Source: Haematospirillum sp. H4485 (GTDB taxonomy: Bacteria > Pseudomonadota > Alphaproteobacteria > Rhodospirillales > Rhodospirillaceae). From it: 64,000 nt of DNA. A program made the position numbers and the translations under genes. Positions 9,099-19,106 of the stretch are shown here, piece after piece. The notes under the pieces are model-generated. The model was not told the DNA's origin. It did no database searches and saw nothing but the letters and a program-made list of their open reading frames with translations. Location of the stretch: the NCBI RefSeq assembly GCF_012102745.1, contig NZ_JAAVSY010000001.1, positions 495,347-559,346 on the forward strand, written 5' to 3'. The stretch's first letter is position 1, and every line of letters starts with the position of its first letter.

Positions 9099-10319
9099 AT
9101 GAATTACGACGATTACTTCAGGTCCCGCCTGGATGGTTTGCGTTCATCCGGCAATTATCGGATTTTTGCCGACCTGGAGCGTTATGTCGACGCCTTCCCC
9201 AAAGCCCGGAGCCACCGTAACGGAGCCGTGCAGGACATTACCATCTGGTGCAGCAATGACTATCTGGCCATGGGGGTCAGCCCGATGGTGCGCGAGGCCA
9301 TGAAGGATGCCATCGACCGCTGCGGAGGTGGCGCCGGGGGCACACGCAACATATCCGGTACAAACCACTACCACGTGCTTCTGGAACAAGAGCTGGCCGA
9401 CTGGCATAACAAGGAAGCCGCCCTGCTGTTCACATCTGGCTATATTGCCAACATGACCACCCTGATGACCTTGGGATCGCAAATTCCGGGCATGGTTCTG
9501 TTTTCCGATTCGGACAATCACAATTCAATGATCGAGGGAATACGGCATTCCCGCGCACCGAAGCATATCTGGAAGCATAATGATTACGATGATCTGCATC
9601 GCCAGCTATCCCAGCACGACCGCACCACACCCAAACTAGTTATTTTCGAGTCCGTGTATTCCATGGACGGCGACATTGCCCCACTCGAGAAAATCATAGA
9701 TGTGGCCGAGCATCATAACGCCATGACATTCCTGGACGAAGTCCATGCCGTCGGAATGTACGGGGAACAAGGATCAGGCGTTGCAGAGCGCGACGGCGTT
9801 CGTGACAGGGTCGATATCATACAGGCCACCATGGGGAAAGCCGTAGGAACCATAGGGGGGTATATTACGGCCAAGTCACACATTGTTGACTTCGTTCGTA
9901 GTTTTGGGGCCGGCTTCATTTTTACAACATCGTTGCCCCCAGCTGTTGCAGCAGGAGCCTTGGCCAGCATTCGCTGGCTGCGGACACACAATACCATCCG
10001 CGAATGCCATCAGGAGCGGGCCAGAACACTCAAGCAACGCCTGCAGTCATTGGACATACCGGTTATGGCTTCGGAAAGTCACATCGTGCCTGTCATGGTT
10101 GGTGATCCCGCCCTCTGTAAACAAGCAAGTGACGAGCTTCTCGAGAAACACGGAATCTACGTGCAGCCCATCAACTACCCAACTGTTCCCAAAGGTACGG
10201 AGAGACTGCGCTTCACACCAACACCCCGCCACACAGATGAGCACATCGATCACCTGTGTCACGCCCTTGTCCAAGTTTGGGAACGCTTGGGCATAAAAGC
10301 AAAGGCTGCTGCAGCCTAG
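9099..10319 (+). CDS. hemA: 5-aminolevulinate synthase
   Basis: A PLP enzyme of 406 residues that condenses glycine and succinyl-CoA to 5-aminolevulinate, the first step of haem synthesis by the C4 route used by alphaproteobacteria. Recognisable segments are MNYDDYFRSRLDGL at the start, SNDYLAMG, GGTRNISGTNHYH, the FLDEVHAVGMYG cofactor-binding region and TMGKAVGTIGGYI, holding the PLP-binding lysine. The C-terminus has INYPTVPKGTERLRFTPTP, conserved in this enzyme. GGAGG lies ten bases before the ATG; a TTG two codons upstream is a less likely start. It is convergent with rpe, with a hairpin between. It feeds haem for, among others, the succinate dehydrogenase and catalase in this window. 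Confidence 0.95.
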   Translation: MNYDDYFRSRLDGLRSSGNYRIFADLERYVDAFPKARSHRNGAVQDITIWCSNDYLAMGVSPMVREAMKDAIDRCGGGAGGTRNISGTNHYHVLLEQELADWHNKEAALLFTSGYIANMTTLMTLGSQIPGMVLFSDSDNHNSMIEGIRHSRAPKHIWKHNDYDDLHRQLSQHDRTTPKLVIFESVYSMDGDIAPLEKIIDVAEHHNAMTFLDEVHAVGMYGEQGSGVAERDGVRDRVDIIQATMGKAVGTIGGYITAKSHIVDFVRSFGAGFIFTTSLPPAVAAGALASIRWLRTHNTIRECHQERARTLKQRLQSLDIPVMASESHIVPVMVGDPALCKQASDELLEKHGIYVQPINYPTVPKGTERLRFTPTPRHTDEHIDHLCHALVQVWERLGIKAKAAAA

Positions 10320-10328
10320 CCCACAATG

Positions 10329-10364
10329 GACAGAAGGGTGGGATTCTATCTCTACCCTTCTGTC
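10329..10364. terminator. Bidirectional hairpin between hemA and rpe
   Basis: GACAGAAGGGT (10329-10339) and ACCCTTCTGTC (10354-10364) are exact inverted copies with a 14-nt loop, placed exactly in the 57-bp gap between two convergent genes. That position suggests a shared terminator. No T tract follows on either strand, so it is not a classic intrinsic one. Confidence 0.6.
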
Positions 10365-10376
10365 ATGATACAGGAT

Positions 10377-11024
10377 CTATGCCCTCAAGGCCCGGATATT
10401 GGCCGCGTACTGACCGGAACCACCCGAAAAGACGGCGTTCCCGGCGACCAGAACATCAGCCCCGGCCTCGACACATTCCAGCGCCACAGCCGACGTTATA
10501 CCCCCGTCAACTTCCAGCTCAATCGGGCGGGATCCGATCTTTGCGCGAATACGGCGGATTTTCTCCAGCTGTGAAGGAATAAATGCTTGGCCCCCAAAAC
10601 CAGGATTAACGGACATCACCAGAATCAGATCCAAACGATCAAGAATATAATCCAGAGCGGACTCCGGTGTTGCCGGATTGAGTGAGATTCCCACTTTCTT
10701 GCCGAGGGAACGGATCAGCTGCAAAGTCCTGTCCAGATGCCCACCAACCTCGGCATGCACGGTGATAATATCGGCCCCGGCAGCTGCAAAAGCCTCTATG
10801 TACGGATCAACCGGATCAATCATAAGATGCACATCAAAAGTCTTGGTGGTATGCGGCCGTAGAGCCTTTACCACAGCAGGACCAATCGTGATGTTGGGAA
10901 CAAAGTGGCCATCCATGACATCAATATGGATATAATCCGCCCCCGCCGCATCAATGGCACGCACCTCCTCGCCAAGGCAGGCAAAGTCAGCAGACAGGAT
11001 ACTGGTGGCAATCTTGACAGCCAT
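10377..11024 (-). CDS. rpe: Ribulose-phosphate 3-epimerase
   Basis: A 215-residue TIM-barrel enzyme interconverting ribulose 5-phosphate and xylulose 5-phosphate in the pentose-phosphate and Calvin cycles. Signatures are [16 protein letters not shown] at the N-terminus, the metal-binding [16 protein letters not shown] segment, [10 protein letters not shown] and EVDGGI near the C-terminus. The ATG at 11024 matches the family N-terminus; the open frame runs 15 codons further upstream without similarity. It is the last gene of a leftward tkt-fba-rpe cluster, 51 bases after fba. Confidence 0.95.
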   Translation of the reverse strand: MAVKIATSILSADFACLGEEVRAIDAAGADYIHIDVMDGHFVPNITIGPAVVKALRPHTTKTFDVHLMIDPVDPYIEAFAAAGADIITVHAEVGGHLDRTLQLIRSLGKKVGISLNPATPESALDYILDRLDLILVMSVNPGFGGQAFIPSQLEKIRRIRAKIGSRPIELEVDGGITSAVALECVEAGADVLVAGNAVFSGGSGQYAANIRALRA

Positions 11025-11075
11025 GGAGGCCAACCCTTTCACACATCTAAAACCGCTTCTTATAACCACCGACTA

Positions 11076-12140
11076 TCAGGCAACCTCGGTCAAAGCACCC
11101 GCTTCTGCATAGCGCTTGGCCATGTCAGCCAACGGAATGACCTTGATTCGCGACGCATGCCCGGCAGCCCCGAAACGTTCAAAGCGATTGACACACACCT
11201 TCTCCATGGCGTCCATGGCTGGTTTCATGTAACTGCGTGGATCAAACTCTGACCGGTTTTCCGCAAACACCTTGCGAATAGCCCCGGTAATCGCCATACG
11301 ATTGTCGGTATCAATGTTGATCTTGCGGACACCATACTTGATCCCCTGCTCAATTTCTTCCAGAGGAACACCAAAGGTCTGCGGCATATCACCGCCATAC
11401 ACGTTGATAATATCCTGCAAGTCCTGCGGAACAGAAGAAGCACCGTGCATAACCAGATGAGTCCGGGGAAGCTTGGCATGGATCGCCTTGATGACGTTCA
11501 TAGCCAAGATATCGCCCGTAGGTTTACGACTGAACTTATAAGCCCCATGACTGGTGCCAATAGCTACAGCCAATGCATCAACGCCTGTTTTTGAAACAAA
11601 ATCAGCAGCTTGATCAGGATCTGTCAGAAGCTGGGAATGATCAAGCGTGCCTTCGAACCCATGCCCGTCTTCCTTGTCCCCCTTTCCCGTTTCCAGTGAC
11701 CCCAGACAGCCCAGCTCACCCTCGACAGAAACACCGACCATATGCGCCATCTCTGCAACGGTCCTGGTAACACGCACATTATAGTCATAGCTTGCGGGCG
11801 TCTTGCCGTCGCTTTCCAACGATCCATCCATCATGACCGATGTAAAACCACTCATCACCGCTGACATACACGTTGCAGGGCTGTTACCGTGATCCTGATG
11901 CATACAGACCGGTATGTGGGGGTACATCTCGGTCACGGCCAGGATCATGTGCTTGATCATGACATCGCCCGCATATTTGCGGGCACCGCGACTGGCCTGT
12001 AAAATAACGGGTGAATCGGTTTTGTCAGCAGCCTTCATGATGGCCAGAACCTGTTCAAGGTTATTCACATTGAAGGCTGGCATTCCATAAGAATATTCGG
12101 CTGCATGGTCCAGAAGCTGGCGGAGTGTAACGGAAGCCAT
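11076..12140 (-). CDS. fba: Class II fructose-bisphosphate aldolase (Calvin-cycle subtype)
   Basis: A 354-residue zinc-dependent aldolase splitting fructose 1,6-bisphosphate into two triose phosphates; the subtype also acts on sedoheptulose bisphosphate. Motifs include [11 protein letters not shown], the zinc-ligand region [27 protein letters not shown] and NIDTDNRMA, all typical of the CbbA-like subclass. The start is firm: GAGGAGAGAGC precedes the ATG. It lies 66 bases after tkt and 51 before rpe, so the three probably form one operon for sugar-phosphate rearrangement. No RuBisCO or phosphoribulokinase gene is in the window, so use in autotrophy cannot be concluded. Confidence 0.95.
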   Translation of the reverse strand: MASVTLRQLLDHAAEYSYGMPAFNVNNLEQVLAIMKAADKTDSPVILQASRGARKYAGDVMIKHMILAVTEMYPHIPVCMHQDHGNSPATCMSAVMSGFTSVMMDGSLESDGKTPASYDYNVRVTRTVAEMAHMVGVSVEGELGCLGSLETGKGDKEDGHGFEGTLDHSQLLTDPDQAADFVSKTGVDALAVAIGTSHGAYKFSRKPTGDILAMNVIKAIHAKLPRTHLVMHGASSVPQDLQDIINVYGGDMPQTFGVPLEEIEQGIKYGVRKINIDTDNRMAITGAIRKVFAENRSEFDPRSYMKPAMDAMEKVCVNRFERFGAAGHASRIKVIPLADMAKRYAEAGALTEVA

Positions 12141-12206
12141 TCAGCTCTCTCCTCTAATAAACAGTTTATGTGACCCGCACCGACAAAGCGCGATTCACCA
12201 ATACGA

Positions 12207-14189
12207 TCAGGCCATCACACGCAGGGCTTCTGCTGCAACAGCCTCGGCTGTAATACCGAAGTGACGGTACAGATCCGCAGCCGGTGCCGACGCCCCAAAG
12301 GACTTCATGCCGACAATCGCGCCATCCAGCCCGACATAACGCTCCCACCCCAAGGTCGCTGCCGCTTCAACAGCAACGCGCGGAGCGTCACCCAGCACAG
12401 AGCGACGATACTCTGCCGTCTGGGCATCAAACAATTCTTGGCAGGGCATTGATACAACGGCAGCCCGAACTCCACGACCAGCCAGACTTTCCCGTGCCGT
12501 CATGGCAATCTCAACTTCCGAGCCGGTAGCCAGCAGGGTGACGTCACGGACCCCATCAGCTGCCTCGGCAAGAACATAGGCGCCACGCGCTGACTGATTC
12601 TCATCGACCCGGTCACGCAAACACGGAAGGTTCTGACGCGACAATGCCAGAAGGCTTGGCCCGGTTGTGGTTTCCAAGGCCAGCTGCCAACACTCCGCTG
12701 TCTCAACAATGTCGGCAGGGCGGAACACCAAAAGATTGGGCATTGCACGCAAGGACACCAGATGCTCCACCGGTTGATGGGTCGGCCCATCTTCACCCAG
12801 CCCGATGGAATCATGCGTCATGACATAGACAACCCGGATTCCCATAAGGGCTGCCATGCGGATCGCAGGACGCGCATAATCCGCAAAAACCAGGAAGGTA
12901 CCGCCATAGGGAATGAAGCCACCGTGCAGGGCAAGGCCATTCATAACCGCTGCCATGCCATGTTCCCGGACACCATAGTGAATATAGTTGCCAGAGGCGT
13001 CATCGGGGAGAACCGACATCATCCCCTTGGCCAGGGTAAGATTAGAATGCGTCAGATCGGCAGATCCCCCGACCAAGGAGGGCAAAAACGGGGCGATTGC
13101 ATCCAGTGCCATCTGGCTGGCTTTTCGGGTTGCTGCAACCTTTGTTTTTTCTGTAACTGCCTTGGCTTTCAGATCGATCAGGCCCTGCTCCCAGCCCTCT
13201 GGCAATGCCCCTGACAGAGCTGCAAGAAACGTGTCCCGACGTTCACCGGGCAAGCAAGAAACACGATTATCCCAAGCCTGACGCTCTGCCCTGCCACGCT
13301 GACCAGCTTTGCGCCAAGCTGACAAGACAGGGGCAGGAATATCGAAAGCATCACAATTCCAGCCAAGTTTGGCACGGGCACCCGCAAGCTCGACATCACC
13401 CAAGGGGGCTCCATGGGTTTTTTCTGAACCTGCCAAAGTCGGAGCACCAAATCCTATCACTGTCTTGCAGGCAATCAGGGTCGGACGATCGGATTTCTTG
13501 GCTCCCTCAATCGCAGCGGCAACCGCTTCCGGATGATGACCATCAACAGCGACCGTATTCCAACCTGCTGCACGAAAACGGGCGTGCTGATCTTCTGAGG
13601 TTGCCAAGGACACCTGCCCGTCAATGCTGATGGCATTATCATCCCACAGTACAACCAGCCGGTTGAGCTTCCAATGCCCGGCCATGGTTATGGCTTCCTG
13701 CGACAAGCCTTCCATAAGGCATCCATCGCCCGCAATCACATAGGTCCAGTGATCAACCACATCCCGGCCATGGCGTGCAGCCATCATTTTTTCAGCCAAG
13801 GCGAAACCCACGGCATTGGCAATCCCCTGCCCCAAGGGGCCGGTCGTTGTTTCTGCCAGAGACACATGGCCGTATTCCGGGTGCCCTGCCGTGATCGCAC
13901 CAAACTGACGGAACGCCTTTACCTGATCCAGGGTTACGTCTTCATAGCCCAGCAAATAGCCAAGACTGTACAGCAGCATCGAGCCATGACCTGCCGAAAG
14001 GACAAAACGATCCCGGTCAGCCCAACAGGGGGCAGAGCTGTCAAATTTCAGGAATCGGGTAAAAAGAACAGTTGCGACATCTGCCATTCCCATTGGCATG
14101 CCCGGGTGCCCGGAATTAGCCTTCTGAACCGCATCTGCAGCCAGAAAACGGATTGCATTGGCCATCTCAGCATGGTCAGGGGTACTCAT
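12207..14189 (-). CDS. tkt: Transketolase
   Basis: A thiamine-diphosphate enzyme of 660 residues that moves two-carbon units between sugar phosphates. Visible are the N-terminal [20 protein letters not shown], the ThDP-binding [13 protein letters not shown] with the following N in DDNAISIDG, and [16 protein letters not shown] of the pyrimidine domain. The C-terminal domain ends near [20 protein letters not shown]. The ATG at 14189 gives the usual N-terminus; a GTG ten codons upstream is also open. The ribosome site is weak (GAGAG). It heads the tkt-fba-rpe cluster, and its promoter should be in the gap to the right, where I could not pick out a clear -35/-10 pair. Confidence 0.95.
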   Translation of the reverse strand: MSTPDHAEMANAIRFLAADAVQKANSGHPGMPMGMADVATVLFTRFLKFDSSAPCWADRDRFVLSAGHGSMLLYSLGYLLGYEDVTLDQVKAFRQFGAITAGHPEYGHVSLAETTTGPLGQGIANAVGFALAEKMMAARHGRDVVDHWTYVIAGDGCLMEGLSQEAITMAGHWKLNRLVVLWDDNAISIDGQVSLATSEDQHARFRAAGWNTVAVDGHHPEAVAAAIEGAKKSDRPTLIACKTVIGFGAPTLAGSEKTHGAPLGDVELAGARAKLGWNCDAFDIPAPVLSAWRKAGQRGRAERQAWDNRVSCLPGERRDTFLAALSGALPEGWEQGLIDLKAKAVTEKTKVAATRKASQMALDAIAPFLPSLVGGSADLTHSNLTLAKGMMSVLPDDASGNYIHYGVREHGMAAVMNGLALHGGFIPYGGTFLVFADYARPAIRMAALMGIRVVYVMTHDSIGLGEDGPTHQPVEHLVSLRAMPNLLVFRPADIVETAECWQLALETTTGPSLLALSRQNLPCLRDRVDENQSARGAYVLAEAADGVRDVTLLATGSEVEIAMTARESLAGRGVRAAVVSMPCQELFDAQTAEYRRSVLGDAPRVAVEAAATLGWERYVGLDGAIVGMKSFGASAPAADLYRHFGITAEAVAAEALRVMA

Positions 14190-14491
14190 GACTCTCGGAC
14201 TCCGGTCAAAATTCACCAAGGCTTACCGGAAAGACGCAACGAAGATAACCTGCCGACCAGAATGAAAGTCTACCTGAACCAAAGGAGCAGGGATGTGACC
14301 TTAAAACCCACGTATAAACAAGGCATTCCACGGCAAAAAGACCTGTAGCACGTCCCTCCATATTGACCACACGGCACTGGTACAATCACCGCGCAGCAAA
14401 AACAGACACTCCATACCACGTCTGGCAAACAGACAGATATCGTTTTCTATACGAGTAAAACTGCCTTTCCCAACGCTTGGGAACCCGCGTA
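14190..14491. other. Intergenic region upstream of tkt
   Basis: About 300 bases between the leftward diguanylate cyclase stop and the tkt start, so it should hold the end of the first transcript and the tkt promoter. A 7-bp hairpin TTCCCAA/TTGGGAA with a CGC loop at about 14467-14483 is a weak terminator candidate without a T tract. No convincing ORF, tRNA or repeat was seen. Confidence 0.5.
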
Positions 14492-16672
14492 CTACGCGCC
14501 CCTACAGCCAACCGTATGGGCACAGGTTGTCTCCCCTGTCACCTCATCCCAGAATGCAAAGCCATTCTTGCCAGACTGTTTTGCATGATACATGGCTGCA
14601 TCCGCCTTCCTGAGCAAATGACAGGAATCCTCACTCACACAGCCAGACAGAATAACAATGCCTATCGAAGCCGAGATATCCTGTATCCGGATGCTTTGTT
14701 GCCCGCACAACAAACTGTAGGGAGCCGCGAGAACCTGTAAAATGCGACGGGCAACGTGGGCCGCGCCCTCGCATCCATCTACAACCCCCAGAATAATTGT
14801 AAATTCATCCCCGCCAAAGCGAGCCACGGTGTCACTGTCCCTGACGCACGAGACAAGGCGACGGGCAACTTCCTGAAGGAGAATATCGCCAACCTCATGC
14901 CCGAAATCATCGTTGACGCACTTGAAACCGTCCAGATCAAGAAACATGAGGGCAATAGACCCTTCTGTACGGCTGATCACACGCAGCATATGCTCCAAGC
15001 GATCATTGAACAGATTCCGGTTGGGCAAGGCCGTAAGAACATCGTAATTGGCTTGATACTGAACCTTCTCTTCATCCTGCTTGCGCTGGGTAATATCGTT
15101 GGCAACCAAGACCACACGATGCAGCTGCCCATCGGTCAAGCGTAACGCTGAAGCAGTCAGACGCAGGGCAAAACGCTCCCCGCTACAGCGAACAGACCAC
15201 ATTTCGCGACGACAGTGCCCCTCCTGAGCCTGCATACCGTCCAGAAGCGACGGCCAACCACGACTGTCACCACCGAACATGATATCGGTTACCGACAGAC
15301 CAACAGGTACATGGTCCGACACACCAGACAGGGACACTGCTGCCGGATTTGCAACAAGGATGCGCCCCTGCAAATCACACACAAATATGGCCTCAGCCGT
15401 TGTTTCCAGAACCTTGGCGGCAACACCCAGACGCTCTTCGGCAACCTTGCGCCCTGTGATATCACGCAGGACAACCACTGCACCGATCATACCCGTATCG
15501 TCTTCAAGAGGACGCGATGAATATTCGGCAACAAAGGAAGAACCATCCCGTCTGCACAGGGTAAGTTCCATACGCTCATGAAACAGCCTTCGCCGCAGAG
15601 CCGCGCGAACCAATACACTACGCCCGGAACGGACCCCGTCACCATGGATAAAAACATCATCTGCCAGCTTCCCCGGAAGAGACAGCGGCGGATATCCCAG
15701 CAGGGCGCCCGCAACCGGATTGGCAAAGGTTATACGTCCATTGATATCAATACCCATGATGGCATCACTGGCAGAGTTCAAAATTCCTTCGGTGCGCCGG
15801 TGAAGCTTATGCAGCTCCCCCGTACGCATCTCGATCTGACGCTCAAGGGCTTCCATATAACGCAGTTCCGCCTGCTCCGAGCGGCAGCGGTCCGTGATGT
15901 CCCGCAGGACAACCGCGAACATCGGCCCCTCCCCTTCATCAAGGTGGGTTACCGTAACCTCCAAAGGAAACAACGTGCCGTCGCGGTGACGACCCGACAT
16001 CTCCTGGCTTCGCCCGACGAGCCAGGATGCGTTGACACAGGATGCCCAACGCCCTGCGGCAAACTGGGGGATCATTGCGCAAATCCCCAGCCCCTGCATT
16101 TCATCGGAATGTCGATTGAACAACAGCAATGCAGCACGATTTGCGGAAACAACTATCCCTTTTGGATCAACAACCAGAATCCCGTCAACAACGGCGTCAA
16201 GAATAGCAGCAAGCCGGGAAGGACGGCAAGAAGATGCCTCATCAACCCTGAAGCGCGAACTGACCCGCAAGGAAATCAGAAGGAAAGGAACGTCCTCATC
16301 AGAAAAGCCGGCAGGAAGAGGATAAACCTGAAGCTCCGCACTCAGCTTTCCTTCCTCTCCATGAACATCGACATTGATGGGCCCCCGGGATACAAGGGAA
16401 GACAGTCCAGCACAGGCTGGATCACCCACAGCCATCCCCAGAAGATCGGCGACAGACCCCCCAAGACACAAACTCCCACCGAAAAGACTCAAGGCCGCTT
16501 GGTTATAACGCACAACAGTGCCCTGCTTGCACACGAAAACAGGCTCGGAGAACAGGTCAACAAAGTCCAGGGAAGCATCCAGACACTCTATCTCAGCACA
16601 TTGCACGATCTGCTCCGTCCGGGCTGACGAAGAAACACTGCCCACCGTCCACCTTCGTACTTCTGGCACCAC
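14492..16672 (-). CDS. Diguanylate cyclase with several PAS domains and a GGDEF domain
   Basis: A 726-residue protein predicted to make cyclic di-GMP. Four PAS-like modules follow in order: LFSEPVFVCKQGTVV (about 38), LDAVVDGILVVDPKG (about 160), ILNSASDAIMGIDING (about 290) and VLETTAEAIFVCDLQG (about 410). The C-terminal GGDEF domain has an intact RFGGDEF (about 618-624) with RDSD five residues upstream, the usual inhibitory I-site, so product feedback is likely. There is no EAL domain and no obvious membrane segment, so it is probably a soluble sensor of redox or small ligands. The GTG start is not certain; no strong ribosome site is seen. Its closeness to flagellar genes fits a motility role, but that is inference. 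Confidence 0.9.
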   Translation of the reverse strand: MVPEVRRWTVGSVSSSARTEQIVQCAEIECLDASLDFVDLFSEPVFVCKQGTVVRYNQAALSLFGGSLCLGGSVADLLGMAVGDPACAGLSSLVSRGPINVDVHGEEGKLSAELQVYPLPAGFSDEDVPFLLISLRVSSRFRVDEASSCRPSRLAAILDAVVDGILVVDPKGIVVSANRAALLLFNRHSDEMQGLGICAMIPQFAAGRWASCVNASWLVGRSQEMSGRHRDGTLFPLEVTVTHLDEGEGPMFAVVLRDITDRCRSEQAELRYMEALERQIEMRTGELHKLHRRTEGILNSASDAIMGIDINGRITFANPVAGALLGYPPLSLPGKLADDVFIHGDGVRSGRSVLVRAALRRRLFHERMELTLCRRDGSSFVAEYSSRPLEDDTGMIGAVVVLRDITGRKVAEERLGVAAKVLETTAEAIFVCDLQGRILVANPAAVSLSGVSDHVPVGLSVTDIMFGGDSRGWPSLLDGMQAQEGHCRREMWSVRCSGERFALRLTASALRLTDGQLHRVVLVANDITQRKQDEEKVQYQANYDVLTALPNRNLFNDRLEHMLRVISRTEGSIALMFLDLDGFKCVNDDFGHEVGDILLQEVARRLVSCVRDSDTVARFGGDEFTIILGVVDGCEGAAHVARRILQVLAAPYSLLCGQQSIRIQDISASIGIVILSGCVSEDSCHLLRKADAAMYHAKQSGKNGFAFWDEVTGETTCAHTVGCRGA

Positions 16673-16700
16673 ACTTCATGCCTTTGCAAAAACAAGATTA

Positions 16701-16706
16701 ATTATA
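16701..16706 (-). promoter_or_regulatory. Possible -10 element for the diguanylate cyclase gene
   Basis: Read leftward, an exact TATAAT lies 28 bases before the proposed GTG start. No matching -35 box is seen at 16-18 bp, so an activator may be needed or the match may be chance. The 16673-16880 divergent region also has repeated TATACC (around 16705, 16727 and 16737) and a TATAAA at about 16797 facing the IalB-like gene. Confidence 0.3.
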
Positions 16707-16880
16707 CCCTGCAACAATAACTTTTATACCACTTATACCTTTGGAATCCTCGCCACGGAGAATGCCTGTCGACCCACAGGACGTCAAGCACAGCCGTATA
16801 AAACCTACTTTTCTTGCCAGACCCCCCACTCTCCTGCTATGCCGTTCCTTGTATACGGGCTCTTTTGAAAGCAACGTGCC

Positions 16881-17402
16881 GTGAACAGAAAATTGACTAG
16901 AACGGGCATTCTTGCATGTGCCTTGGTCCATCTTGCGACACCAGCCTCCGCCGGAGACGCACATGCGAAGAACCCAATTTCCGAGAAAGCGTACGGTTCC
17001 TGGACCCAGCATTGCCTGACACGGGAAGATGGAAAGCAATGCATCCTGCACCAGAAAGCCCTGGATGAAGACAAAAAGGTCATCCTCGTGGCAGAAATCA
17101 CAGCACAGGGCAACACACCTGATCTATCCATGCGGATTGTTGCTCCACTTGGGATTATCCTTCTTATTCCCCTGCGCGTAACTATTGATGACAAGAATCC
17201 TGCCGATCTGCCCTATACACGCTGTATCCCCGATGGCTGTATGACAGACGTTCTGCTGACCACTGATGCAGTCGAGAAAATGAAAGCCGGGAAAAAGATG
17301 ATACTGACCTATACGCTGCCCAACCAGCAAACAGTCAGCGCAAAACTCTCTCTTGATGGCTTGACGGCGGGAATCAATGCCATGCCAAGCAGCAAGCAAT
17401 AA
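16881..17402 (+). CDS. Invasion-associated locus B (IalB) family exported protein
   Basis: A 173-residue protein with an N-terminal signal peptide ending near ATPASAGDA. The mature part follows the IalB pattern: YGSWTQHC, a Cys pair (TQHC and QCILHQ), RIVAPLGIILLIPLRVTID and YTRCIPDGCMTDVLL with a second Cys pair. Such proteins are common in alphaproteobacteria; the name comes from Bartonella and the molecular role is unknown, so invasion should not be assumed. Start is a GTG with only a weak ribosome site. It is followed at 41 bases by a small ORF and a response regulator, possibly one transcript. Confidence 0.8.
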   Translation: MNRKLTRTGILACALVHLATPASAGDAHAKNPISEKAYGSWTQHCLTREDGKQCILHQKALDEDKKVILVAEITAQGNTPDLSMRIVAPLGIILLIPLRVTIDDKNPADLPYTRCIPDGCMTDVLLTTDAVEKMKAGKKMILTYTLPNQQTVSAKLSLDGLTAGINAMPSSKQ

Positions 17403-17443
17403 CACGCCTGTGTACAGATAATGAAACGTAGAGGCATTGCTTG

Positions 17444-17527
17444 ATGAATATTTTCGACCGCTACATACAGCAGGATCAAGGCCTGAGCCACATCCCGTAT
17501 TTTCTGTCAGAGGAAAAGCAGCACTGA
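17444..17527 (+). CDS. Possible 27-residue leader peptide ahead of the response regulator
   Basis: An ATG frame of 27 codons starts MNIFDRYIQQDQGLSH and ends with TGA immediately before the ATG of the response regulator at 17528. AGAGG lies about nine bases upstream of its start. The regulator's own ribosome site (GAGGAAAAG) lies inside the last codons, so translation of the two would be coupled. No family is recognised. It could be a leader peptide or a chance frame. Confidence 0.35.
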   Translation: MNIFDRYIQQDQGLSHIPYFLSEEKQH

Positions 17528-18241
17528 ATGAAATTTCTTGTCGCAGATGATCACCCCTTGGTTCGCAAGGCACTCAGCATAACCTTGGAAAAAGTTGATT
17601 GTACCGCTTCTGTTCTTCAGGCTGCCGACATGACAGAGCTGCTCGGACATCTCGGTGCTCACCCTGATATTGACCTGATTTTGATGGACCTGACAATGCC
17701 AGGCACATCAGGCATCGGGAGTCTGGAGCAAGCAATAAACCATGCTGCGCCAAGCCCGGTGGCCGTTGTTTCTGCGGATGAACGCCCTGAAACCGCGCTT
17801 GGGTCCTTGCGCGTTGGTGCCGTCGGATATCTGCCAAAATCCCTTCCAGAAGATGTTATGAGAGCTGCCCTCACCTTGATACTTTCAGGTGGTACTTATA
17901 TTCCTCCCTTGGTGCTGTCAGCATACCGGACAACGCCCTCCTCCTCTACCGAACATGGACAAAGGCCCTTTGCCGGTTACAGCAAGCCGGATCACGGCAA
18001 TTTTTCCTCAAGTACACCTCTCGTGGAACAAGGCAGGGCAACAACCCTGACCCCAAGGCAAGCAGAGGTCTTGGAGCTGGTTATCGAGGGATACTCCAAT
18101 CGCGAGATTTCAGAAATTCTCTGTGTTGCCGAATCGACTGTAAAAGTACACATTACAGCTATTCTAAAAGCCTATGCCGTCAGCAGCCGGGCAAAAGCCA
18201 TCTATGCTGCGCGACGTGAGGCAGAACAGGTACCCTCCTGA
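17528..18241 (+). CDS. NarL/LuxR-type response regulator
   Basis: A 237-residue two-domain regulator. The receiver domain starts MKFLVADDHPLVRKAL, has the acidic pair D7-D8, the phosphoacceptor D54 in LILMDLTMPG, the conserved Ser/Thr region VAVVSADE and Lys in YLPKS. After a linker of about 40 residues a LuxR-type helix-turn-helix follows: LTPRQAEVLELVIEGYSNRE and STVKVHI. It would be a transcription factor, phosphorylated by an unlinked kinase, since none is encoded nearby. Its ATG abuts the stop of the small upstream ORF, and a hairpin terminator follows. Confidence 0.9.
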   Translation: MKFLVADDHPLVRKALSITLEKVDCTASVLQAADMTELLGHLGAHPDIDLILMDLTMPGTSGIGSLEQAINHAAPSPVAVVSADERPETALGSLRVGAVGYLPKSLPEDVMRAALTLILSGGTYIPPLVLSAYRTTPSSSTEHGQRPFAGYSKPDHGNFSSSTPLVEQGRATTLTPRQAEVLELVIEGYSNREISEILCVAESTVKVHITAILKAYAVSSRAKAIYAARREAEQVPS

Positions 18242-18273
18242 TATTCTGACCCAGCGGAATCAGGATATAAAGA

Positions 18274-18301
18274 ACCCCCCTGCCAGAAAAAGCAGGAGGG
18301 T
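18274..18301 (+). terminator. Terminator after the response regulator gene
   Basis: ACCCCCCTGC (18274-18283) pairs with GCAGGAGGGT (18292-18301) with one mismatch and an A-rich loop, followed by CTTCTGTTGG. It lies 32 bases past the regulator stop and between convergent genes, so it may also serve the leftward HU gene. Confidence 0.6.
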
Positions 18302-18332
18302 CTTCTGTTGGCCGTAATCTGCCAAGGGTTCT

Positions 18333-18605
18333 TCAGGCGATCGAATCCTTGAGGGCCTTTCCCGGCCGGAACTTTGGCTGCTTGCTGGCAGCAATCTTGA
18401 TCTCTTCGCCTGTGCGCGGATTTTTCCCGGTACGGGCCGCACGCTTGGACACGGCAAAGGTCCCGAAACCAACCAGACGCACCTCGTCCCCCTTCTTCAG
18501 GGCAGAGGTCACAGCATTAAAAAGTGCATCAACAGCACGGGCAGCATCTGTTTTGCTGAGGCCGGCTTCATTGGATACAGCGTCGACGAGTTCGCTCTTG
18601 TTCAT
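18333..18605 (-). CDS. hup: HU family DNA-binding protein
   Basis: A 90-residue histone-like protein starting [20 protein letters not shown] and containing the family core [20 protein letters not shown] and the DNA-contact arm [10 protein letters not shown]. Length and sequence are typical of HU. It bends DNA non-specifically in the nucleoid. AAGGAG lies about ten bases before the ATG. It is a single gene, convergent with the response regulator and divergent from fliK. Confidence 0.95.
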   Translation of the reverse strand: MNKSELVDAVSNEAGLSKTDAARAVDALFNAVTSALKKGDEVRLVGFGTFAVSKRAARTGKNPRTGEEIKIAASKQPKFRPGKALKDSIA

Positions 18606-18929
18606 AACTCAAGATCTCCTTGCGTTCAGACAACGAATGGCAAATAGCAATCCATCCCCCGACCCTTGGTGGGGCAGGCCTCTTCGGGAAACCATGCCCT
18701 CCGAAACCAACATCCTGGTCGAGGCGGCAGTTTCATCTGCTTCACGCCCGGACGCAAGAGAATCCCTTACCAAAGGCACATGTTTCCTACCTTGACAGTT
18801 TATTTTTTCATCACATCCCCCTTGTTCTCACCCACCAAACCAGAACATAGAAAGAACAAATGATGTTTTACCTTGCAGGAAGCCTGAAGTCAGTATCCTC
18901 CAAGGTCGGCAGGAGATACCCCATCAGGC

Positions 18930-18942
18930 GGCAATATTTACC
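18930..18942. promoter_or_regulatory. Candidate FlbD-type enhancer dyad upstream of fliK
   Basis: GGCAATATTTACC is an imperfect GGCAA-N3-TTGCC dyad, about 75-87 bp upstream of the sigma-54 promoter at 19017, where an activator of this class would bind. A perfect version of the same dyad occurs upstream of fliF (24259-24271). Assigning it to FlbD is inference from the presence of flbD in this cluster and the position. Confidence 0.35.
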
Positions 18943-19016
18943 GCGTCGTACGCCAAGGCGAACCACAACAACCGCCCAAACATAAAAGAAGCCCCCGCGA
19001 CAGCCCAAAACTGATC

Positions 19017-19032
19017 TGGCACACCATTTGCT
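19017..19032 (+). promoter_or_regulatory. Sigma-54 (-24/-12) promoter of fliK-flgD-flgE
   Basis: TGGCACACCATTTGCT matches the sigma-54 consensus TGGCACGN4TTGCW at all but one fixed position, with the required GG-N10-GC spacing. It lies 75 bases before the fliK start on the correct strand. The sigma-54 activator FlbD is encoded about 10 kb downstream. The rest of the 18606-19106 region holds the hup promoter area and no convincing gene. Confidence 0.8.
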
Positions 19033-19106
19033 GCACTGGTGGTGGGAGCACCTGTCTGCCCCGGGACGACAGATAAATGGGACAACAAAGTCAGGGATAG
19101 CCAACA

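Noticed and set aside
10377..14189. Complete Calvin-cycle operon
   Set aside because: tkt, fba and rpe are clustered but no RuBisCO or phosphoribulokinase is present, so autotrophy is not supported.
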